Below the pieces are notes generated by a model, which worked only from the letters and a program-made list of their open reading frames with translations, was not told the origin of the DNA and did not search any database. A DNA stretch of 64,000 nucleotides. Source: Actinomyces dentalis DSM 19115. Lineage in GTDB: Bacteria; Actinomycetota; Actinomycetes; Actinomycetales; Actinomycetaceae. Positions 1-7,501 of the stretch are shown here, piece by piece. The position numbers and the translations under genes are program-made. Location of the stretch: positions 1,541-65,540 of the forward strand of contig NZ_KE386865.1 of the NCBI RefSeq assembly GCF_000429225.1. Direction: 5' to 3'. Numbering within the stretch: position 1 is the stretch's first letter; every line of letters begins with the position of its first letter.

Positions 1-4
1 TTGA

Positions 5-825
5 GGATCATCCCCGCTCGCGCGGGGTTTACCCCTATGACACGCGGACGGAGGAGATCTCCATCGGATCATCCCCGCTCGCGCGGGGTTTACGAAACGC
101 TACATCCTGCTACACTCACTGTGCTCGGATCATCCCCGCTCGCGCGGGGTTTACCGGAGGGCCTCGCGGAGGGCCTCACGGGTGACGGGATCATCCCCGC
201 TCGCGCGGGGTTTACGGACGGCGGGGCCGGGCTGATAGTGGGGGTTAAGGATCATCCCCGCTCGCGCGGGGTTTACCTCCGCAACCCTGTCAACCCTCCG
301 AGGTCTGTCGGATCATCCCCGCTCGCGCGGGGTTTACGTCGGCTTCGGATTGGTACTCACTAGACAAGCGGGATCATCCCCGCTCGCGCGGGGTTTACAA
401 TGTGGCGTAGGTTACGTTATCTATTTTTGACGGATCATCCCCGCTCGCGCGGGGTTTACAATTTCCATACTCCCAACCCACCCTCGCGCGGGGGATCATC
501 CCCGCTCGCGCGGGGTTTACGTGAGGACCGCGTGGGCGTCCTCGTACAGACGAGGATCATCCCCGCTCGCGCGGGGTTTACCGTCACACACAGTATGTTT
601 CGGCCAGCCGAAACGGATCATCCCCGCTCGCGCGGGGTTTACCGGGTTTGCTACTCACGCATGCACATAACAGCGGGATCATCCCCGCTCGCGCGGGGTT
701 TACTTGCTACTCACGCATGCACATAACAGCGTTATCGGATCATCCCCGCTCGCGCGGGGTTTACCGGGGCGGGGGTTCATTGTTCGGTTCCTCTCGGGGA
801 TCATCCCCGCTCGCGCGGGGTTTAC
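5..825 (-). CRISPR. Type I-E CRISPR array, 14 repeats, 13 spacers
   Basis: Fourteen identical 28-base repeats begin at 5, 66, 127, 188, 249, 310, 371, 432, 493, 554, 615, 676, 737 and 798, a strict 61-base period that leaves thirteen 33-base spacers. The repeat has an inner CCCCGCKCGMGCGGGG-type hairpin flanked by GGATCAT and TTTAC on the plus strand. Read on the minus strand it ends in GATGATCC, the 5' handle layout of class 1 type I-E repeats, so crRNA is inferred to be made leftwards from a leader to the right. No repeat is degenerate, so the leader-distal end is probably beyond base 1. No cas gene lies in the window. Spacer base content varies widely; spacer 7 (399-431) is clearly AT-richer than the host, as expected for foreign DNA. 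Confidence 0.97.
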
Positions 826-890
826 GCTTGCGGATCGTTGGTATCCCAACGAACCCGTAGTCTATCAGACCCCCGCCGCCTTCACTGCCG
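826..890 (-). promoter_or_regulatory. Putative CRISPR leader with -10 motif and hairpin
   Basis: This stretch abuts the presumed leader-proximal repeat. On the minus strand a TAGACT -10-like hexamer (864-859) lies about 34 bases before the first repeat; the same hexamer serves prfB at 63441. A perfect 7-base inverted repeat (835-841 with 846-852, loop TATC) lies between the hexamer and the repeat. Bases 826-870 are less GC-rich than the neighbouring genes. No convincing -35 was seen. The leader call rests on repeat orientation, not on homology. The rest of 891-1051 shows no gene or clear signal. Confidence 0.4.
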
Positions 891-1051
891 ACCCAGGGCC
901 CGCTCCGCCGGGTCGCCGTAGCGTCGCCGTCGTTCGGGGCGGCGCCTCTCCACTGCCGGACGTGCTGGACGCGACTCGGCCACCGCGGGTCTTCCCGGCC
1001 CCGGTCCGGGAACCGCTCCGACACGCCCAGACGAGTGGCAGCGTCATCCGG

Positions 1052-2506
1052 CTAGAAGCGGATCGCGTCGATCGGGCGGATCCGCACCGCCACGAACGCG
1101 GGGATGATCCCCGCCAGGGCTCCGACCCCGGATGCCGCCACCAGTCCGATGAGCGCGGCGGACATGGGGAAGGGCGGGTTGTCCGGCACCGGGATATCCA
1201 GAATGGCGCTCAGTGGCACCACCCGCAGGGCCACCACCGCGATGCCGACGCCGACGATGCCGGCCACGACCGTCGCCACCACCGACTCCAGCATGATCGA
1301 GAAGAAGATCCGGCGGCTCGTCGCGCCGAAGGAGCGGCGCACCCCGATCTCGTGGATGCGCTGGCGCACCGTCACCAGGGAGATATTGACCAGCCCCAGC
1401 GCCCCCAGCACCATGACGAAGACGCCCGCGCCGGAGACCACGGAGGTGAAGGCCCCCGTGCTCAGGTTCGCATTGGCGGACTGCAGATTGTCGGTGACCT
1501 GGGTCGAGCCCTGCCCGAACTGGGCGTCAAGATTGTCCTTGGCCCGCTGCTTGATCTCACTGACCCCCGCCGCCCCGGTCCAGATCTCCAGGGACGGGGC
1601 GGGGCGCGCGGCATGGGAGGGCAACTGCTGCTCGTAGGAGGAGTTCAGGACGAACGCGGACAGCGTCTGCGGGCAGGGCACCGTATTGCCCTCGGCGTCG
1701 GTCGTCGTGCAGTAGGACAGGTCCTCGGGCTTGAGCACCCCCACGATCGTGTAGGTGGTGCGCGTCGGTTCGTAGGAGGCGACCGTGAGCGGGCCGGAGA
1801 GGGAGCCCACCCCCAGGGCGTCGAGGAACCCCTGGGAGACGACCAGCGACGGGGACATGTCATCGGCGTCGTCCGAGCGCAGCCAGCGCCCCTGGGTCAC
1901 CTGCGTGTGGTGGATCAGGCCGTAGCCCGTGCTGACGGCCTGGGTGCGCACCTGGCGGGGGCCGTCGGGGAAGGCGAAGCGGATGGAGGTGTCGTAGGTC
2001 GTCGCCCAGGAGTTGATCTCATAACGGTCCACGAAGGAGCTCATCGCCTGAGAGATGCGGATGGAGGTGTCCGGCGACGACGCCCCGGCCCCGCCGGTCC
2101 CGGCCGCACCGGCGGCCCCGGCCACTCCGGCTCCGCCGGATCCGGCCTGGCCCTCCGCGGCCGAGCCCCCGGAGCCCGCCCCCGCCTGGCCGCCGGAGCC
2201 GGCGTCCCCGGAGCCGGCGTCGTCCCCGGAGTCGTCGTCGGCCGGACGGCTCACGCCCCGCCAGGTGGGGGAGACGCTGATCGTCAAGGTGCCGGGGCGT
2301 CCGCTGTACTGCTCCATGACGGCGTTGACCGCGGAGACCGACACCTGGCCGACGGCGATGACGAAGGACATGGCCGCGACCGCGGCCGCCACCCCCACCA
2401 GGGACAGCAGCACCCGCAGCTTGCCGATCCGCAGCTGCGCCCACGCCTCGATAACGGCGCCGGTCAGGCCCGTGAACACGCCCCCCAGTCCCGTGAAGAG
2501 TCTCAT
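1052..2506 (-). CDS. MacB/FtsX-type ABC transporter permease
   Basis: 484-residue membrane protein, third gene of a tripartite export operon. One membrane helix sits near residues 30-55, followed by a large extracytoplasmic domain (MacB periplasmic core type). Three helices close the protein (about 355-480), which ends in the RIRPIDAIRF tail typical of FtsX-family permeases. Residues about 88-145 form an unusual Gly/Ala/Ser/Asp-rich low-complexity insert. The ATG overlaps the ATPase stop in an ATGA junction. With the ATPase and adaptor it probably exports an amphipathic substrate or peptide; the substrate is unknown. The gene reads straight towards the CRISPR leader and I see no strong terminator in the 161 bases between. 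Confidence 0.88.
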   Translation of the reverse strand: MRLFTGLGGVFTGLTGAVIEAWAQLRIGKLRVLLSLVGVAAAVAAMSFVIAVGQVSVSAVNAVMEQYSGRPGTLTISVSPTWRGVSRPADDDSGDDAGSGDAGSGGQAGAGSGGSAAEGQAGSGGAGVAGAAGAAGTGGAGASSPDTSIRISQAMSSFVDRYEINSWATTYDTSIRFAFPDGPRQVRTQAVSTGYGLIHHTQVTQGRWLRSDDADDMSPSLVVSQGFLDALGVGSLSGPLTVASYEPTRTTYTIVGVLKPEDLSYCTTTDAEGNTVPCPQTLSAFVLNSSYEQQLPSHAARPAPSLEIWTGAAGVSEIKQRAKDNLDAQFGQGSTQVTDNLQSANANLSTGAFTSVVSGAGVFVMVLGALGLVNISLVTVRQRIHEIGVRRSFGATSRRIFFSIMLESVVATVVAGIVGVGIAVVALRVVPLSAILDIPVPDNPPFPMSAALIGLVAASGVGALAGIIPAFVAVRIRPIDAIRF

Positions 2507-3282
2507 CGTGGACCTCCCGATATCGATGCGGCGGCGGGCGCCGTCTGGACCTCGCCGAACTCCTCCAGCGAGCCCACTCGGCGGCGGGTGACCGTGATCG
2601 GCGTGAGCACGCCGTTCTCCAGGCGGTACTGGGTGTGGGCCCGGCCGGCCACGGCCAGGTCGTGGGTGATGATGATGAGCGCCGCGCCGGTCTCATGGCA
2701 CTGCCTCTCGAGCAGGTCCATGACGACGGCGCCCGTGTCGACGTCGAGGGCGCCGGTGGGCTCGTCGGCCAGGATCACCCCGGGCCCGCGGGCCAGCGCC
2801 CGGGCGATGGCGACGCGCTGCTGCTCCCCGCCCGACAGCCGGCCTATGGACATCCCGGCCTTGTCCTTCAGCCCCACCGCCTCCAGCAGCTCCCGGGCGC
2901 GGGAGCCGCGCCGCCAGAAGGCGGCGCCGTGGTCGTACAGGAGCGGCGCCGCGACGTTCTCCGTCGTCGTCAGCCCGGCGATGAGGTTGAAGGACTGGAA
3001 CACGAATCCGAAGGTCTGCCCGCGCAGGTGGGCGCGGCGGCTCTCGCCCAGGCCCGCGACGTCCACCCCGTTCAGCTGGTACCCGCCGGAGGTGGGCACG
3101 TCGATGAGGCCGAGGATGTTGAGCAGCGTCGACTTGCCCGTGCCGGACCGGCCGACGACGGCCACGTGCTCGCCGGGGCGCACGTCGAGATCGACGCCGG
3201 TGAGGATCCTCAGCGGCGGGGCGCCGGGCACCGAGAAGGTCCGGGTGATGCCCCGCAGGCGCAGCAGGGGGGCCGGTGTCAC
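2503..3282 (-). CDS. MacB/LolD-type ABC transporter ATPase
   Basis: About 259 residues, the energy subunit of the export operon. Visible motifs are Walker A GRSGTGKST, Q-loop FVFQSFNLI, signature LSGGEQQRVAIARAL, Walker B VILADEPTGALD and switch His in IIITHDL. These define the LolD/MacB group, whose permeases are FtsX-like, in agreement with the downstream gene. I chose the GTG at 3282 because it overlaps the upstream stop as GTGA; an upstream in-frame ATG at 3312 would lie well inside the adaptor gene. It is followed by the permease through a 4-base overlap. Confidence 0.92.
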   Translation of the reverse strand: MTPAPLLRLRGITRTFSVPGAPPLRILTGVDLDVRPGEHVAVVGRSGTGKSTLLNILGLIDVPTSGGYQLNGVDVAGLGESRRAHLRGQTFGFVFQSFNLIAGLTTTENVAAPLLYDHGAAFWRRGSRARELLEAVGLKDKAGMSIGRLSGGEQQRVAIARALARGPGVILADEPTGALDVDTGAVVMDLLERQCHETGAALIIITHDLAVAGRAHTQYRLENGVLTPITVTRRRVGSLEEFGEVQTAPAAASISGGPR

Positions 3283-4334
3283 CGGATCTCCTTGCCGTTC
3301 TCGTCGTAGCACACCGAGTTGTCGGGCTCGCAGCTGCTGGGCGTGCCGTTGCGCACGATGTCCTTGCCGGGCACGAAGAGCAGGATCGTCTCGCCCTCGG
3401 TCAGCCCGTCGGTGACCTGGATGTTCGTGCCGTCGTTGATGCCCAGGGAGACCTGGCGCTGCTCGGTGGTCGCGGGATCGGCCGGGTCGGGGACCACCCA
3501 GACGATGCCGGTGGACACCGAGCCCTCGACGGCGGTGACGGGCACGAGCAGCGCCCCGGTGGCGCTGCCCGCGTCGATGCCGATGGTCACCGACAGCCCC
3601 GCGAAGACCTTCTGCTCGGACGGCACCGGGCAGCGGACCTCCACGCTCGTGCCGTCCCCCGTGGTCGTCGTCGTGCTGCCGTCCTGGCCGGTGGTCGTCG
3701 ACGTGGTGGGCTTCGTGCCGATGGTCAGGTCGGAGCAGGAGAAGGGGGCGGGGCCGCCCTCGACGCTCAGGGTCGCCGACGTCGGGGCGCTGGTGAGCCG
3801 GTACTGCTGGGAGGCGCTGATGGTGCCGGTCGCCGAGTAGGTGTCGGGCGTGACGGTGGCGATCACCATGCCGACGGTGGTGTCCTGGTTCGCGATGACG
3901 TTGAAGGAGACGGTGCCGGTCGTCGGGGCGTAGACGGTGTCCCAGGTGACCTTGTCGGGAACCTCCGTCTGGGTGGTGTTCCCCTCCTCGTCGGTGGTGA
4001 CCTTCGGCTGCTGCGGCTCGACCTTCTTGAGGTAGACCAGGGGCGCCCCCTGCGTGATGTGCCCGCCCTTCTCGACCCCGAAGGAGTCGACGACGCCGGT
4101 GAGCGTCGCCTTCGCCTCGACGGCCTTGTCCTGCACGATCTTCCCCTTGACCTCCACCGTGCTGGAGATGTCGCCGACCGCGACCGTCGTCGTCTTCGTG
4201 CTCAGCTGGTAGCCCGGGGTGATGTCTGCGGTGGCGGAGTCGCCCTGGTCGGGGAAGAAGGCGATCTTGGCCAGGGCGACGGCGACGACGACGGCGATGA
4301 GGACCTTGAGGGCGGGCATGATGTAGCGCTTCAC
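3279..4334 (-). CDS. Efflux adaptor (HlyD/MacA-like membrane fusion protein)
   Basis: About 351 residues: short basic N-terminus, one membrane helix (roughly residues 5-25), then an extracytoplasmic domain. Biotinyl/lipoyl-like half-motifs (VEVKGKIV, GGHITQGAPL, YAPTTGTVS) and beta-barrel regions match MacA/HlyD adaptors, but a long coiled coil is absent, as usual in Gram-positive members. A Thr/Gly/Ser-rich low-complexity stretch lies near the middle. Starts at 4346 and 4334 are both GTG; I prefer 4334 because GGAGGA sits 4 bases upstream of it. First gene of the operon. The substrate is unknown. Confidence 0.82.
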   Translation of the reverse strand: MKRYIMPALKVLIAVVVAVALAKIAFFPDQGDSATADITPGYQLSTKTTTVAVGDISSTVEVKGKIVQDKAVEAKATLTGVVDSFGVEKGGHITQGAPLVYLKKVEPQQPKVTTDEEGNTTQTEVPDKVTWDTVYAPTTGTVSFNVIANQDTTVGMVIATVTPDTYSATGTISASQQYRLTSAPTSATLSVEGGPAPFSCSDLTIGTKPTTSTTTGQDGSTTTTTGDGTSVEVRCPVPSEQKVFAGLSVTIGIDAGSATGALLVPVTAVEGSVSTGIVWVVPDPADPATTEQRQVSLGINDGTNIQVTDGLTEGETILLFVPGKDIVRNGTPSSCEPDNSVCYDENGKEIR

Positions 4335-4461
4335 GGAGTCCTCCACGGCGAAGGGGGGCGAGGGATGTGACGGGGCCAGGCTAAGGGCTCCCGCCGCGCC
4401 GGCGGATCCTCCTGGAGAAGGCCCGCGAATCCTCCCGGAGGATGAGGAGGGGCCGGCCGCC

Positions 4462-5757
4462 TCAGGCCAGGCGGCCGGCGGGGGCCGAGGGCACGGCGTC
4501 GAGGAAGGCCGGCGGGGTGAAGCCCTCCCGGGCGTAGGCCGCCACGACGGCGCGGGCGACGGCGTCGACGGCGTCGGCGTCCACCAGGGCGATCGCGGAG
4601 CCGCCGAAGCCGCCGCCCGTCATGCGGGCCCCGTGGGCCCCCGCCGCCCGCGCCGCCTCCACGGCCGCATCCAGCTCGGGGCACGTGCACTCGTAGTCCG
4701 CGCGCAGGGACTCGTGGGAGGCGTCCATGAGCTCGCCCGCGCGGGCGAGCTTGTCCCCGGCCAGCGGGCGGCCGTCGCGCAGCAGCGCGACCAGGTCGCG
4801 CGTGCGCTCGATCTCCGTGACCACGTGGCGGGTGCGCTTGACCAGCTCGGCGGCGTCGGGCTCGCCGCAGGCGGCCAGGTCGGCCAGACGCTCCTCCAGG
4901 TCGGCCGCCTCCAGGTCCGCCAGCAGCTCGACGCCCAGGATGCGGGCCGCCTTCTCGCAGGCCGCCCGTCGGGCCCCGTACTGGCCGTCGACCAGGGAGT
5001 GCCTGGCCCGGGTGTCGATGACCAGCAGGGCCAGGCCCGCCTCCGCCAGGTCGAAGGGCACCCGGCGGGCCCGCCCGGTGCGGCAGTCCAGCTCCAGGGC
5101 GCGGCCCGCGGCGGCGCGCAGGGACGCCGCCTGGTCCAGGCCGCCCGTGGGGGCTCCCGCCATCTCGTTCTCCGCCCTCACGCAGGCGGCGGCCAGGCGG
5201 GCCCGGCCCTCGTCGTCGGGCTCGTCGGCCGTGCCGGCCAGCCCCAGGTCATTGACCTCGTCCAGGGCGACGGCGGTGGCCGCCTCCAGCGCCGCGGAGG
5301 AGGACAGGCCCCCGCCCAGCGGCACGCACGAGTGCAGGGCCGCGTCGAAGCCGGCCAGCGGCCCCAGGCCGTCGCGCTCCAGCGCCCAGGCGACGCCCGC
5401 CACGTAGGCGTTCCAGTGGCGCACCTCGCCCGGCGTGCCCTTGGGGCCGATGACGTCGAGGTCGAGGACGTCCACCGAGTCCCGCGTCTGCGAGGAGACC
5501 AGGCGCACGGTCCGGTCGTCCCGGCGGCGCAGCGCCAGATGGGCCCGGTGCGGCAGGGCGATCGGCAGGGCCAGCCCGCCGTTGTAGTCGGTGTGCTCGC
5601 CAATGAGATTGACGCGCCCGGGCGCGTACCACACGCCGTCGGGTTCGGCGTCGAAGGCCTCGCGGAAGAGCGCCGCGGCCGCGGCGACCCCCTGAGCGGG
5701 TGCGAGGGCGGGGGAGAAGACGGGAGCGGCGACGTCGTCGGAGCCAGAGTACTGCAT
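4462..5757 (-). CDS. galK: Galactokinase
   Basis: 431 residues. Phosphorylates galactose to galactose 1-phosphate for the Leloir pathway. The GHMP kinase motifs are all present: GRVNLIGEHTDYNGG (residues 47-61), the ATP-loop PLGGGLSSSAALE (about 145-160) and C-terminal MTGGGFGGSAIALV. The ATG at 5757 is supported by a -10-like CACAAT (5769-5764) exactly 6 bases upstream, which would give a leaderless mRNA. No galT or galE is adjacent, so the rest of the pathway must be encoded elsewhere. 115 bases separate it from the export operon start. Confidence 0.95.
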   Translation of the reverse strand: MQYSGSDDVAAPVFSPALAPAQGVAAAAALFREAFDAEPDGVWYAPGRVNLIGEHTDYNGGLALPIALPHRAHLALRRRDDRTVRLVSSQTRDSVDVLDLDVIGPKGTPGEVRHWNAYVAGVAWALERDGLGPLAGFDAALHSCVPLGGGLSSSAALEAATAVALDEVNDLGLAGTADEPDDEGRARLAAACVRAENEMAGAPTGGLDQAASLRAAAGRALELDCRTGRARRVPFDLAEAGLALLVIDTRARHSLVDGQYGARRAACEKAARILGVELLADLEAADLEERLADLAACGEPDAAELVKRTRHVVTEIERTRDLVALLRDGRPLAGDKLARAGELMDASHESLRADYECTCPELDAAVEAARAAGAHGARMTGGGFGGSAIALVDADAVDAVARAVVAAYAREGFTPPAFLDAVPSAPAGRLA

Positions 5758-5937
5758 GGGCCCATTGTGCCCCAACCTCGAGCGCACCACGTCACAACCC
5801 CGTGTCACGCCGGTCGTCGGGTGGGACCACCGTCCCGGTGCGGGATAGGGTGCGCAGATGGGGGCCGCGCCCGTCGGGCGCCCGCACCCGGATCCGCTGC
5901 CGCTCCTGCGCTCGCGCCGCCACATCACGGAGGAACC

Positions 5938-6504
5938 ATGGACGTCCCCACGGCCGGACCGTCTCAGTGCGTCCTGGGCGTGACCCTGCCCGTGCCCGAG
6001 CCCTGGGCCGCCCGCATCCGGCTCGTGCGCTCCGACGCCGGTGACCCCCTGGCCCTGGCCGTGCCCCCCCACATCACCCTCCTGCCCCCCACGCTCATCG
6101 CGCTCGACGCGCTCGGCGCGGTGATCGCCCACGTGCGCGCCATTGCGGAGCGGGCCGCCCCCTTCGTCGTCGAGCTGCGCGGGGCCGAGACCTTCCGGCC
6201 CGTCAGCGCCGTCGCTTACCTGGCCCTGACCCGGGGGGCGCGGGACTGCGCGGGCCTGGAGGGGGCGCTGCGCGCCGCCGGCGGCCCCCTGGCCGTCCCG
6301 GTGCGCTTCCCCTTCCACCCCCACGTCACCCTCGCCCACGACGTGGGGGACGAGGCCCTGGAGGCCGCGCGCGCCGAGGCCGCCGGCATTGAGGCCCGCT
6401 TCGTCGTCGACCGCATCCACCTGCACCGCCTGGCCCCCGACGCCACCTGGGCCCGGCTCGACGCCCCGCCGCTGCGCGGGCCCGCCGCCCCCGCCGCCCT
6501 GTGA
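5938..6504 (+). CDS. 2H phosphoesterase (2'-5' RNA ligase family)
   Basis: 188 residues. Two H-x-T motifs of the LigT/2H fold are visible: PPHITLLPP (about residue 44) and PHVTLAHD (about residue 130). Members hydrolyse 2',3'-cyclic or 2'-5' phosphodiester bonds in RNA or nucleotides; the cellular substrate here is unknown. GGAGGA lies 5 bases before the ATG, and a TAGGGT -10-like motif at 5846-5851 would give a leader of roughly 80 bases. The next gene starts 7 bases after the stop, so the two are probably co-transcribed. Confidence 0.85.
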   Translation: MDVPTAGPSQCVLGVTLPVPEPWAARIRLVRSDAGDPLALAVPPHITLLPPTLIALDALGAVIAHVRAIAERAAPFVVELRGAETFRPVSAVAYLALTRGARDCAGLEGALRAAGGPLAVPVRFPFHPHVTLAHDVGDEALEAARAEAAGIEARFVVDRIHLHRLAPDATWARLDAPPLRGPAAPAAL

Positions 6505-6511
6505 GGACGCC

Positions 6512-7501
6512 ATGACCCGCTTCGCTGCGCTCGCCGAACGCGTCAAAGCCCTCCTGGGGCGCTGCCGGCGCACCCGCGCGGGCCGCGCCCTGGCCCGCTA
6601 CTCCGACGGCCGCGGCCCGCTCCTGGCCGGGGGCATCGCCTACACCGGCCTGTTCTCCGTCTTCGCCGCCCTGACCATCGGGGTGAGCCTGCTCATGGTC
6701 GCCATCGGCCGCCGCCCCGCCATGAGGCGGGCCACCCTGGATGCGGTCGACTCGATGCTGCCGGGCATGATCGACGACGGCACCGGCACGGGACTGGTGA
6801 GCATCGACCAGCTCACCCTGGATTCGGCGGTCAATCCGGGCTCCGTCCTGGCCGCCGGCGCCCTGCTGTACTCCGCCCTGAGCCTCATGGGCGCCCTCGC
6901 CAGCGGCATCCGGGCCATGTTCGGCCTGGCGACGGCGCATCCGGGCGGCCCGCTCCGGGCCCAGGCGCGCAACCTCCTGGGCTTCGCCGTCATCATGGTC
7001 TCCGTCCTGGTCACCGCCGCGGCCTCCATCCCCACCACCGCCCTGGCCGGCGCCGGCTCGCTGCCGGACTGGCTGACCGGGCCCGGCGCGAGGCTGATCG
7101 CCCTGTTCGTCTCCTTCCTCATCGACGCCGGCGTCCTGGCCCTGCTCATCCGCGTGTGCGGGGTCAGGGCGCCCCGCGGGGACCTGCTCCAGGGGGCGGG
7201 TCTGGGCGCCCTCGGCTTCGGGATCCTGCGTCAGACGGGCACCGGGGCGGTGGGGGCCGCGGCGAGGGGGAACCCGATGCTCGCCCCCTTCACCGCCATG
7301 ATCGTGCTCATCCTGTGGCTCCACCTGGCCTGCCGCGTCGTGCTGTACGCGTGCGCCTGGACCGCCAACCCGCCGCTGCCCCGGCCCGTCGCCCGCCCCG
7401 ACGGGGCCGGCGCCGACCACCGGCCCAATTACGCGAGCCTCTCGGCGCCCCCGGGCCGCGGGCCGGGGGCCGGTGCGCCTACCGCTAGCCTGGACCCGTG
7501 A
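6512..7501 (+). CDS. YihY/BrkB-family inner membrane protein
   Basis: 329 residues with about six membrane helices. The start GPLLAGGIAYTGLFSVFAAL and the end VLILWLHLACRVVLYACAW match the first and last helices of the YihY/virulence factor BrkB (UPF0761) family. Function is unsettled in the family. The Pro/Gly-rich tail after residue 295 is not conserved. The stop overlaps the manC GTG (GTGA). Confidence 0.85.
   Translation: MTRFAALAERVKALLGRCRRTRAGRALARYSDGRGPLLAGGIAYTGLFSVFAALTIGVSLLMVAIGRRPAMRRATLDAVDSMLPGMIDDGTGTGLVSIDQLTLDSAVNPGSVLAAGALLYSALSLMGALASGIRAMFGLATAHPGGPLRAQARNLLGFAVIMVSVLVTAAASIPTTALAGAGSLPDWLTGPGARLIALFVSFLIDAGVLALLIRVCGVRAPRGDLLQGAGLGALGFGILRQTGTGAVGAAARGNPMLAPFTAMIVLILWLHLACRVVLYACAWTANPPLPRPVARPDGAGADHRPNYASLSAPPGRGPGAGAPTASLDP

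Noticed and set aside
155-187. Internal 12-base near-duplication in spacer 3 as a sign of a tandem element
   Set aside because: It is contained in one spacer and only reflects the sequence of its target; no wider repeat is present.
1-860. Open frames through the CRISPR array with repeated peptide motifs (ARAGFT, PLARG, HPRSRGVY)
   Set aside because: They are translations of the identical repeats in three frames and carry unrelated spacer-coded residues; not genes.
704-3415. A 903-codon open frame opposite the export operon
   Set aside because: It is the antisense of three well-supported genes with family motifs; its composition is Arg/Gly/Pro-biased and it matches nothing.
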